A stretch of 64,000 nt of DNA from Niastella sp. (GTDB lineage: Bacteria; Bacteroidota; Bacteroidia; Chitinophagales; Chitinophagaceae), in contig JAGIBF010000024.1 in the NCBI GenBank assembly GCA_017744515.1, forward strand, positions 1-64,000. The letters are read 5' to 3'. The notes below the pieces were generated by a model, which was not told where the DNA came from, searched no databases, and saw only the letters and a list, made by a program, of their open reading frames with translations. Of the stretch, positions 50,776-58,443 are shown one piece after another; the first letter of the stretch is position 1, and each line of letters starts with the position of its first letter. The translations under genes and the position numbers were made by a program.

Positions 50776-51762
50776 ATGAAAAAGATACTGATCACAGGAG
50801 CCAACGGCTTCCTTGGTTCCAACCTGACCCGTGAACTCTTCAGGCACGGCTACGAAATAAAATTACTGGTGCGCCCAGGCGCCAACCTCAAAGGTCTCGA
50901 CGATATCCCTGCCGACATTTATTTCGGCCACATCGACAACGCAGCACAGGTGAGCGAGGCAGTAGCAGGATGCTCCATCGTGATCCATGCAGCATCCATT
51001 ACCGACCAATGGGGCATTGGCTTTGCCGAATATGAAAGAATAAATTTCACCGCCACCCAATACATGGTAGAAGCCTCCCTCCAACACCACATTGAGAAGT
51101 TCATCTACGTTAGCACTGCCAATACCATCGAGCCCGGCAGCAAAGAAAACCCAGGTACAGAGCTCAATGGCTTTTCTCTCTTCAAAGCCAACTCAGGCTA
51201 TATCAACACCAAATACCTGGCACAACAATACGTGCTGGAGCAAGTGCAGGCCCGGCAGTTGCCAGCCATTGTAGTAAATCCTACCTTTATCATCGGGCCC
51301 AACGACAGTAAGCCCAGCTCAGGCAAACTCTTATTATACGGATTAAACAAGAGGCTTTTGTTCTATCCACCCGGTGGAAAAAACTTCGTGTACATCCACG
51401 ATGTATGCCATGGAATAGTGAGCACATTGACAAAAGGACAAACAGGCAGCTGCTACCTGCTGGCAGGACATAACCTTACTTACCGGGAATTCTTTAGCTT
51501 GCTGAACAAAATAGCACGGCAAAAAAAGATCATGATCAGGATACCGGCACCCGTACTGAAACTGGCAGGAATGATCGGCACACTAAAAGCAGCTATCACC
51601 CGCAGGCCCGGCAAACTTACCTGGTCGGCAGCCTGGCTGCTGAGCCTGGACAATTACTACTCAGGCCAAAAAGCAGCAAGAGAATTAGAGATACACTATA
51701 CCCCCATAGAAACAGCCATCAGCAAGGCATTGAATTGGTTCAAGGAAAACCATTATTATTAA
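50776..51762 (+). CDS. NAD-dependent epimerase/dehydratase family protein
   Basis: A 328-residue extended SDR. The Rossmann motif is ITGANGFLGSNLTREL (GxxGxxG) and the catalytic motif is SGYINTKYLAQQYVLE (Y-I-N-T-K). LVRPGANLKGLDD and IVHAASITDQWGIGFAEYE support the family assignment; the closest style is dihydroflavonol reductase/3-beta-HSD-like. It is coupled to the SDR gene upstream. Substrate unknown; the pair may act on a lipid or sugar-nucleotide intermediate. Confidence 0.9.
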   Translation: MKKILITGANGFLGSNLTRELFRHGYEIKLLVRPGANLKGLDDIPADIYFGHIDNAAQVSEAVAGCSIVIHAASITDQWGIGFAEYERINFTATQYMVEASLQHHIEKFIYVSTANTIEPGSKENPGTELNGFSLFKANSGYINTKYLAQQYVLEQVQARQLPAIVVNPTFIIGPNDSKPSSGKLLLYGLNKRLLFYPPGGKNFVYIHDVCHGIVSTLTKGQTGSCYLLAGHNLTYREFFSLLNKIARQKKIMIRIPAPVLKLAGMIGTLKAAITRRPGKLTWSAAWLLSLDNYYSGQKAARELEIHYTPIETAISKALNWFKENHYY

Positions 51763-51765
51763 TCT

Positions 51766-51819
51766 TGTCAGAGTTTACCCCGCTCTGCGGGACTGAGCTT
51801 GTCGAAGCCTTCTTTGTAT
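51766..51819. repeat. CTTCGACAAGCTCAG-type element upstream of the second kinase
   Basis: Contains GTCAGAGTTTACCCCGCTCT and GGGACTGAGCTTGTCGAAGC. It is related to the elements at 17511 and 35391. It lies 20 bp before the kinase ATG, inside the 77-bp gap after the epimerase stop. Confidence 0.7.
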
Positions 51820-51839
51820 TTTTAAACCAGGTAACCAAC

Positions 51840-52916
51840 ATGGATTTCAGCCGAAGCGAAAAAATATTCAACAGCCGCACCTTCCGCTACCTGTCGCGGG
51901 CACTGGTACTGTACCTGTTCAGCGCCATCTTCAAATCATTCGACCTCACCTTTATCCAGGATATAGGCACCTTCAACCTGCGTTCACAGGTATTTAGTCT
52001 CTTTTATATTTTGCTGGGATTACTGGTATGGGAAGGCGCCATACTCCTATCCAAATACATGGAAAAGCGCAGGCATAACGTCCATCCCATCGGCCGGCTG
52101 GCTATCGTATGCGGCAGCCTCATTCTGTATGGTCTGCTGGCATCCTTCGCATTTGGATTCGTATACGGCATCACCGATATCATCTTCTTCAATCGCTATG
52201 AGGCATGGCAAAGCTTTACCTCCTTTAGCTACAACATGCTCGCAGGCACCCTCCTCTTTTACATGATGATCCTTTCCTTCAATGGAATTGTATTCTACTA
52301 CAAAGGCTGGAAAGAATACCAGGTGCAAACAGAACGCCTTATGCGCGAAAACATACAAGCCAAGTACGATGCCCTGCGCAACCAGATCGACCCGCACTTC
52401 TTTTTCAACTCCCTCAGCGTACTCACCAACCTGGTGTATAAAAGCGCCGACCTGTCGGCTGATTACATTACCCAGCTCGCCAAGATCTACCGGTACATCC
52501 TCGATAAAAAATTTGAGAACCTCGTAACCATACAAACCGAGCTCGACTTCCTCGAATCATACCTATTCCTCATCGGCATCCGCCATCAGAACAGCATCCG
52601 GTTCAGTGCCACAGTCGATGAACGGGCCCGCACCAAAGGCATGATACCACCAGCTACCCTGCAAATGCTTATAGAAAATGCTATTAAACACAACCGTTTC
52701 TCCATCAATGAACCCCTGGAGATCACGGTAGCAAGCGAAGGCGGGTTTCTGCTGATCAGTAATATTGTACGAAAAAAATTCAACCCCGAGCCATCCTCCG
52801 GGATCGGACTTGAGAACATCAGGAAGCGCTATGAGCTGTCCAGCGGACAAGGAATCACCGTTACCCAGCACAATGACACGTTCACCGTAAAAGTGCCTAT
52901 AATATTACAACCATGA
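51840..52916 (+). CDS. LytS-type sensor histidine kinase
   Basis: A 358-residue kinase with four membrane segments in the first 155 residues (YLFSAIFKSFDLTF, FSLFYILLGLLVWEGAILL, LAIVCGSLILYGLLASFAFG, LAGTLLFYMMILSFNGIVFY). The phospho-accepting site is H186 in LRNQIDPHFFFNSLSVLTNL, and the ATP-binding region has MLQMLIENAIKHNRF and GIGLENIRKRYEL. The start at 51840 gives MDFSRSEKIFNSRTFRY; an in-frame extension to 51735 runs through the intergenic repeat and overlaps the epimerase gene. It overlaps the regulator gene by 4 bp (ATGA). Confidence 0.92.
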   Translation: MDFSRSEKIFNSRTFRYLSRALVLYLFSAIFKSFDLTFIQDIGTFNLRSQVFSLFYILLGLLVWEGAILLSKYMEKRRHNVHPIGRLAIVCGSLILYGLLASFAFGFVYGITDIIFFNRYEAWQSFTSFSYNMLAGTLLFYMMILSFNGIVFYYKGWKEYQVQTERLMRENIQAKYDALRNQIDPHFFFNSLSVLTNLVYKSADLSADYITQLAKIYRYILDKKFENLVTIQTELDFLESYLFLIGIRHQNSIRFSATVDERARTKGMIPPATLQMLIENAIKHNRFSINEPLEITVASEGGFLLISNIVRKKFNPEPSSGIGLENIRKRYELSSGQGITVTQHNDTFTVKVPIILQP

Positions 52917-53674
52917 GAGTAGCCATATTTGAAGACGAAGTACACAACTCGGAGCGACTGGTGCAGCTCCTCAAAAAGTGTGACCCTGCCATAGAAGTCA
53001 TTGCCGTGATCGACTCGGTGGCAGCAGGCATTGAATGGATGGAGCAGCACAACACCGCGGATCTGATGATGATGGATATTCAACTCTCGGATGGCAACTG
53101 CTTTGAAATATTCAAACAAACAGACGTTAAAACACCCATCATATTCACGACAGCCTACGACAACTTCGCCTTGCAGGCATTCAAGGTCAACAGCATCGAC
53201 TACCTGATGAAGCCGATAGATGGTAAGGAACTGAAAAAAGCATTGGACAAGTATCAGCAGTTTAAACCTGTAGAGCGGCCTGTGATCGATATAGCCTCCA
53301 TAGCAGAAGAGTTTATGAAGAGAGACAGTACACGGTTTATTGGCAGGCTCAACAACCAGCTCATCTATGTGAAGGCAAAAGACATCGCCTACCTGCAATT
53401 CATAAAAGGCGTTACCTATGCAACGACCAATAACAACCAGAAACTGCCGTTGGATTATTCATTGGACCAGATAGAGAAGTTGCTCGACAAACACCTGTTC
53501 TTCCGCATCAATCGCCAGTTCATCATACACATAGATTCCATCAGGAAGATACTCACCTACTACAACAGCAGGCTGATCCTGCAGCTCCAGCCCGATGCAG
53601 GCACAGACGTGATCATCAGTCGCGAACGCGTAGCCGATTTCAGAAGCTGGCTCGAAGGAAGACCTTCCGCGTGA
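52913..53674 (+). CDS. LytTR-family response regulator
   Basis: A 253-residue regulator with a receiver domain (phosphorylation site D55 in LMMMDIQLSDGNCFE; K in YLMKPIDGKEL) and a C-terminal LytTR DNA-binding domain (RFIGRLNNQLIYVKAKDIAY, FRINRQFIIHIDSIRKIL). It is translationally coupled to the kinase. This is the second such pair in the window; the two regulators share layout but are clearly diverged. Targets unknown. Confidence 0.94.
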   Translation: MRVAIFEDEVHNSERLVQLLKKCDPAIEVIAVIDSVAAGIEWMEQHNTADLMMMDIQLSDGNCFEIFKQTDVKTPIIFTTAYDNFALQAFKVNSIDYLMKPIDGKELKKALDKYQQFKPVERPVIDIASIAEEFMKRDSTRFIGRLNNQLIYVKAKDIAYLQFIKGVTYATTNNNQKLPLDYSLDQIEKLLDKHLFFRINRQFIIHIDSIRKILTYYNSRLILQLQPDAGTDVIISRERVADFRSWLEGRPSA

Positions 53675-53749
53675 GAAGTGAAAAGCGAGACGTGAAAACA
53701 GGGACGTTTTCCTCTCTCACGTTTCACGTTTGACGTCTCACGCCTCCCA
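53669..53749. repeat. Inverted heptamer arrays (TTCACGT family) after the LytTR gene
   Basis: The left array (53669-53703) has five units such as GCGTGAG and ACGTGAA. The right array (53715-53749) has five units such as TCTCACG and TTTCACG, in the opposite orientation. The loop is only 11 bases, so the arms can form a long imperfect hairpin. The left arm includes the regulator's stop codon (53672-53674). Confidence 0.85.
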
Positions 53750-53784
53750 TTCGCATCATTACTCCCCTTCTATAAAACGAAAAA

Positions 53785-53804
53785 AGGTCGCTTTTCAGCA
53801 ACCT
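53785..53804 (-). terminator. Intrinsic terminator of the ileS/DksA-like operon
   Basis: On the minus strand AGGTTGC pairs with GCGACCT (7 bp, one G-U) around TGAAAA, followed by a run of Ts. It lies 30 bp past the DksA-like stop. Confidence 0.7.
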
Positions 53805-53834
53805 GTTTTATAGGCTAATAATGTTACTAAAACA

Positions 53835-54713
53835 TTATTTGTTCATCATCTGCTTGGCTTCGATGCTCAGCGTCGCATGCGGCACAGCCCTCAACCGGGC
53901 CTTGTCAATCAGCTTTCCGGTTACACGGCAAATACCGTAAGTCTTATTCTCGATACGCATCATCGCCTTCTCCAGGTGATCAATATAATTGATCTGGCGG
54001 CTGGCCATCTGGGCAAGCTGTTCCCGCTCCATGCTCATGCTGCCATCTTCCATGGTCATGTAACGGTTTTCAGTTTCATCTCCACCCATTTCATCCTTGC
54101 GGGTGATCAAACCCTGCAGATAAGAAAGCTCTTTCTTAGCCTGTTCCAGTTTCTTTAAGATCAGTTCTCTGAACTCTCCTAATTCGGCATCGCTGTAACG
54201 CATGGTTGGTCCTGTTTGAGTGTTTTCTGGTTGATCCAATACGGATTTCGTGAACTCCGGCTCATATTTACGAACCGTTTTAGTTTTAATCTCGGGTATT
54301 ACAACCTTCACTGGTTTAGCGGGCACGGCCGGTTTTTTGGGCGGCGGCGGGGGCGGAACCGGATCAGGCTTCTTTACTTCTTCCTTCGGTACTTCGGGTT
54401 TCTTTTCAACTTTCACGGGTTCTGGAACAATTTTCTTCACTAAAGGTTTCGGCTCAGGCTTGGCCGCCACTTTCGGGGCAGGCGCAGACTTGGAAACAAC
54501 CACAGGTTTGGCAACCGGCTTCGCTACAGGAGCAGCTTTACCGCCATTCGATTTAGCAGGCTTAGGCGTCGGCTTCGCAGTCTTGACAGCTGCTTTAGGC
54601 GCGGGCTTACTAACTTTACCAGCAGGTTTGGCAGCAGGCTTCTTAGCCGGCGCTGCCTTCTTAGGTGCAATCGTTTTTTTAGCTGGCTTAGCTGCTTTCT
54701 TCTTGGTTGCCAT
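53835..54713 (-). CDS. DksA/TraR-like protein with a long Lys/Ala/Pro-rich N-terminal tail
   Basis: A 292-residue two-part protein. Residues 1-150 are a low-complexity basic tail (MATKKKAAKPAKKTIAPKK, repeated KPA/AKP motifs, a PPPPPP stretch), like histone H1/Hc1-type DNA-binding tails. Residues about 165-292 form a DksA/TraR-type helical hairpin and finger: ELILKKLEQAKKELSYLQ, then RIENKTYGICRVTGKLIDK and LRAVPHATLSIEAKQ. Only one Cys of the four-Cys zinc finger remains, a usual state in the Bacteroidota branch. It may bind DNA by its tail and RNA polymerase by its hairpin; both are inferences. ileS ends 4 bp upstream, so the two genes form an operon. Confidence 0.88.
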   Translation of the reverse strand: MATKKKAAKPAKKTIAPKKAAPAKKPAAKPAGKVSKPAPKAAVKTAKPTPKPAKSNGGKAAPVAKPVAKPVVVSKSAPAPKVAAKPEPKPLVKKIVPEPVKVEKKPEVPKEEVKKPDPVPPPPPPKKPAVPAKPVKVVIPEIKTKTVRKYEPEFTKSVLDQPENTQTGPTMRYSDAELGEFRELILKKLEQAKKELSYLQGLITRKDEMGGDETENRYMTMEDGSMSMEREQLAQMASRQINYIDHLEKAMMRIENKTYGICRVTGKLIDKARLRAVPHATLSIEAKQMMNK

Positions 54714-54717
54714 ACTC

Positions 54718-57700
54718 TTAGGCTTTTTTTGTAACGTACACTTTTAGTGAAATATCGTTGACCTCAATTTCAGTGCCATTGGGCAATTCAGGTACCAATT
54801 CCAATGTATCTGCCAAAATTTCGGCGCAAATATAGTTATTAAATTGGGCTATAGACTGCTGTAGATCCTGGTTTTCGGTTACCTGTACTGCAATCCTGTC
54901 AGTCAGCTCATAGCCGTTGTCTTTACGGATTTTTTGGATACGATTAACCAGTTCGCGGGCATTGCCTTCGTTGATCAACTCGGGGGTTACGGTTACGTCG
55001 AGTGCTACGGTCAGAGAGTCCTTATTAGCGACCAACCAGCCGGGAATTTCCTCACTGGCGATCTCCGTTTCATTAACCTGTAATATTAAGGGTTCGTTAT
55101 CAATAAACAATGAGATAGCGCCTTCTTTTTCTAACAAAGAGATCTGATCCTGTGTAAAACTTGCCAAAGCGGCAGCTACAGCCTTCATTTTCCCACCCAG
55201 CTTTTTGCCCAGCGCCGTATAATTTGGCTTGATCTTCTTTTTAATGAATCCGGTATCCTCCGTGAGATACTGAATCTCTTTCACATTTACTTCGCTCTTG
55301 ATCAGGTCTTCAACCCGGGCTATCTGCTCTTTTATAGCCGGATTGAATACGGGGATCAGCACCTTTTGAAGCGGCTGCCTCACTTTAAACTTCGAAGTCT
55401 TCCGAAGCGACAAAACGAGTGACGAAATGTCCTGCGCCAGCTGCATCCGCTCCTCCAGAGAGCTGTCGATAGCCGCCTCATTCACCCTGGGATACAAGGC
55501 ATGGTGGATCGATTGTTCCCCATTCCGGCCGGTCACCGCATTCAGGTTCCTGAACAACATATCACTGAAGAAAGGCGAGATCGGCGCCATCAGCTTGGAG
55601 ATGGTTTCCAGACACTCATACAGCGTTTGATAAGCACAAACCTTGTCGAGCTCATATTCCCCTTTCCAGAAACGGCGGCGGCAAAGACGCACATACCAGT
55701 TGCTAAGATGTTCATCTACAAACTCTTCTATCACCCGGCCAGCCTGCGTTGGCTCATAATCGTCCATATATTCACCAGCCTTCCTGATCACGGTGTTAAG
55801 CGAAGAAAGGATCCAGCGGTCAATTTCAGGACGCTGCTCCAGCGGAACATAAGCCTCCCTGAAGGCAAAACCGTCCACATTGGCATATAGAGCAAAAAAC
55901 TGATACGTATTATATAAAGTACCGAAGAACTTACGCTGCACCTCCTTGATACCCTCCATATCAAACTTCAGGTTATCCCAGGGAGAAGCATTCGTGATAA
56001 GGTACCAGCGCGTAGCATCGGCGCCAAACTGCTCGATAGTCTTGAACGGATCTACCACATTACCCAGGCGCTTACTCATCTTGTTGCCGTTCTTGTCGAG
56101 CACCAACCCATTGGAAACGCAGGTTTTATAAGCCACACCACCATACAGCAGAGAAGAAATGGTATGAAGCGTATAGAACCAGCCACGCGTTTGGTCAACC
56201 CCTTCCGCGATGAAGTCGGCAGGGTAGTTATGGTCAAAAGGCGCCTTGAACGGGCGCGGATCGCCAGCCGCCAGCTTATCATAATCCAGGCCCCATTGAG
56301 CATAAGGCATAGCGCCACTATCAAACCATACGTCGATGAGGTCGGGCACCCGCTTCATGGGCTTACCCGATGGGCTCACCAGCACGATCTCATCCACATA
56401 AGGCTTATGCAGGTCCAGGATACCCTCGTGCAGGTAGTGCTTGTTTACATCACCACCCAGCACCTCGTTGGCCTTCTTGATCTCGGCATTCAGCTCACCG
56501 ATAGAACCGATACAAACCTCTTCCTGCTCATCCTCAGTCCTCCACACCGGCAGCGGCGTACCCCAGAAACGGCTGCGGCTCAGGTTCCAGTCCACCATAT
56601 TCTCCAGCCAGTTGCCAAAACGACCCTCGCCGGTAGATTTAGGCTTCCAGTTGATAGTCTTATTCAATTCCACCATCTTATCCTTCAACGCAGTCGTTTT
56701 GATAAACCAGGCATCCAGCGGATAGTACAATACAGGCTTATCCGTACGCCAGCAGTGAGGATAGTTGTGTTCGTATTTCTCTATCTTGAAAGCACGGTTC
56801 TCTTTCTTCAGCTTCACGCAGATGTCAACATTCACATCCACGTAATTCGGATCATCTTTGTAATTCTTTACATAACGGTTGCTGAACTCACCCAAACCAT
56901 TCACAAACTTGCCCTGCTTATCTACCAGCACCAGTTTCTCGCGCTTGCCGTATTCATCGATATAAGTGAAATATCCAATGCCATACTTTGTACCCACACG
57001 ATAGTCATCGGCGCCAAAGTCAGGAGCTGTGTGCACGATTCCCGTACCATCTTCAGTAGTCACGAAATCACCCACCAGTACCTGGAAAGGCTGGGGATCA
57101 GGCAAGCTATAACTGATCGACTCCGGTGAATTCGCTTCGTAGGGCAACAACTGCTCATAGCGCGCGCCTTCGATCTGCTTGCCCTTGAACTCAGTCAATA
57201 TCTTCCAGGGCAACAGTTTGTCGCCTTCCTTATAAGCACTGAAATCAGCTGTTTCCCCTTCAGGCTTGAAATATTTGCCCAGCAGGTCTTTGGCCAGCAC
57301 AATGTTTACCGGCAGGTGCGTATAAGGATTGAAAGTTTTTACCAGCACATAATTGATGTTGCCACCCACCGTCAGGCCCAGGTTGGAAGGCAGCGTCCAG
57401 GGAGTGGTCGTCCACGCCATGAAAAACACCTCAGGCTGTTCACTCGCAGTTTGCGGCTCGCGGCCCGTAGCTTCAAAGAGAAACGCTGTCTTCTCATTCC
57501 TCACCGCCTTAAACATCGCTACTGCCGAAGTATCCTTTACCATTTTATAGGTACCCGGCTGGTTCAGCTCATGCGAGCTTAAACCCGTACCCGCAGCAGG
57601 CGAATAAGGCTGGATGCTTACACTTTCATACAGCAGACCCTTTTTATAAAGCGTGCTCAATATCCACCACAGCGTTTCAACATACTTATTATCGAAGGTG

Positions 57701-58152
57701 ATATAAGGATCATTCAGGTCTACCCAATAACCCATTTTGCGGGTAATGTCGTCCCACTTGTCCTTGTAGCGCAATACCGCTTCACGGCATTTCTGGTTGT
57801 ATTCCTCCACCGAGATCTTCTTACCGATATCCTCTTTGGTAATGCCCAATTCCTTCTCTACTCCCAATTCGATCGGCAATCCGTGGGTATCCCAACCACC
57901 CTTCCGCTTTACCTGGAAGCCCTGCATGGTCTTGTACCGGCATACAAGGTCCTTCAGCGTACGACTGATAACGTGGTGAATACCAGGCATACCATTCGCA
58001 CTGGGCGGTCCCTCATAAAACACGAAGGGGGTAGCACCATCCCGTACGGACATACTCTTTTCAAAGGCCTGTTGCTCATTCCACAAAGCCAGTATCTCCT
58101 GCTCCATGGCAGGCAGATTCAGATGCGAAAACTCTCTGTATTTGGACGACAT
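54718..58152 (-). CDS. ileS: Isoleucyl-tRNA synthetase with a repeat-encoded insert
   Basis: A 1144-residue class I synthetase of the long type common in Bacteroidota. The HIGH-like motif is in PPSANGMPGIHHVISRTLKD, the editing domain has WTTTPWTLPSNLGLTVGG, and KMSKS appears as NKMSKRLGNVVDPF. Anticodon-binding and C-terminal domains follow. Residues about 226-237 (FEATGREPQTAS), just before the editing-domain motif, are encoded by five heptamers of the GAGCTTC family. A TAACTTTG promoter lies 45 bp upstream. The DksA-like gene follows 4 bp after the stop. Confidence 0.95.
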   Translation of the reverse strand: MSSKYREFSHLNLPAMEQEILALWNEQQAFEKSMSVRDGATPFVFYEGPPSANGMPGIHHVISRTLKDLVCRYKTMQGFQVKRKGGWDTHGLPIELGVEKELGITKEDIGKKISVEEYNQKCREAVLRYKDKWDDITRKMGYWVDLNDPYITFDNKYVETLWWILSTLYKKGLLYESVSIQPYSPAAGTGLSSHELNQPGTYKMVKDTSAVAMFKAVRNEKTAFLFEATGREPQTASEQPEVFFMAWTTTPWTLPSNLGLTVGGNINYVLVKTFNPYTHLPVNIVLAKDLLGKYFKPEGETADFSAYKEGDKLLPWKILTEFKGKQIEGARYEQLLPYEANSPESISYSLPDPQPFQVLVGDFVTTEDGTGIVHTAPDFGADDYRVGTKYGIGYFTYIDEYGKREKLVLVDKQGKFVNGLGEFSNRYVKNYKDDPNYVDVNVDICVKLKKENRAFKIEKYEHNYPHCWRTDKPVLYYPLDAWFIKTTALKDKMVELNKTINWKPKSTGEGRFGNWLENMVDWNLSRSRFWGTPLPVWRTEDEQEEVCIGSIGELNAEIKKANEVLGGDVNKHYLHEGILDLHKPYVDEIVLVSPSGKPMKRVPDLIDVWFDSGAMPYAQWGLDYDKLAAGDPRPFKAPFDHNYPADFIAEGVDQTRGWFYTLHTISSLLYGGVAYKTCVSNGLVLDKNGNKMSKRLGNVVDPFKTIEQFGADATRWYLITNASPWDNLKFDMEGIKEVQRKFFGTLYNTYQFFALYANVDGFAFREAYVPLEQRPEIDRWILSSLNTVIRKAGEYMDDYEPTQAGRVIEEFVDEHLSNWYVRLCRRRFWKGEYELDKVCAYQTLYECLETISKLMAPISPFFSDMLFRNLNAVTGRNGEQSIHHALYPRVNEAAIDSSLEERMQLAQDISSLVLSLRKTSKFKVRQPLQKVLIPVFNPAIKEQIARVEDLIKSEVNVKEIQYLTEDTGFIKKKIKPNYTALGKKLGGKMKAVAAALASFTQDQISLLEKEGAISLFIDNEPLILQVNETEIASEEIPGWLVANKDSLTVALDVTVTPELINEGNARELVNRIQKIRKDNGYELTDRIAVQVTENQDLQQSIAQFNNYICAEILADTLELVPELPNGTEIEVNDISLKVYVTKKA
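57442..57476. repeat. Heptamer array (GCTCGCA family) inside ileS
   Basis: Five 7-bp units in register (ACTCGCA, GTTTGCG, GCTCGCG, GCCCGTA and GCTTCAA). It matches the right arm of the intergenic element at 22327-22361. It keeps the ileS frame open. Confidence 0.75.
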
Positions 58153-58197
58153 AATAAACTTGGCGTAAAACCGGGTAAAATGTAATTAAAAAGTGTG

Positions 58198-58205
58198 CAA
58201 AGTTA
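58198..58205 (-). promoter_or_regulatory. ileS promoter -7 element TAACTTTG
   Basis: An exact minus-strand TAnnTTTG match 45 bp upstream of the ileS ATG at 58152. Confidence 0.6.
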
Positions 58206-58252
58206 CAGAAATATACCTATATAGGCGCCTCTGTTCGATCCTTGTGTCAGGT

Positions 58253-58323
58253 ATGCTTCAACCATGCTTCAAATGGGGGTGTTTACCAATGGCAGAAGCA
58301 TGTTTGAAGCATACCTGAAGCAT
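58253..58323. repeat. Five GAAGCAT heptamers phased at 11 bp, in inverted orientation
   Basis: ATGCTTC occurs at 58253 and 58264, and its reverse complement GAAGCAT at 58295, 58306 and 58317. Within each group the spacing is exactly 11 bp, about one helical turn. The outer 15 bp (TCAGGTATGCTTCAA at 58248-58262, with the complement at 58304-58318) are perfectly inverted. It lies between the ileS promoter and the adhesin-like gene and could be an operator or a mobile repeat. Confidence 0.85.
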
Positions 58324-58443
58324 GGTTGGATCAGACTTTCCAAAAAGTTCATTTTTTAGAAAATATATTTTAAAGTGGAGGTAGAGTAGGTTCTAACGCA
58401 GGTTCAGCCAGTTTTTCAGTAATTTTAAGGTAACCAGCGCTGC

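Noticed and set aside
51735-51839. An in-frame N-terminal extension of the second sensor kinase
   Set aside because: It overlaps the epimerase gene and runs through an intergenic repeat.
53835-54713. Loss of the DksA zinc-finger cysteines as a sign of decay
   Set aside because: The GICRVTGKLI and RLRAVPHATLSIE form is, as far as I know, usual for Bacteroidota members of the family.
56164-57129. A 321-codon plus-strand frame opposite ileS
   Set aside because: Shadow of ileS, which has conserved synthetase motifs through this whole stretch.
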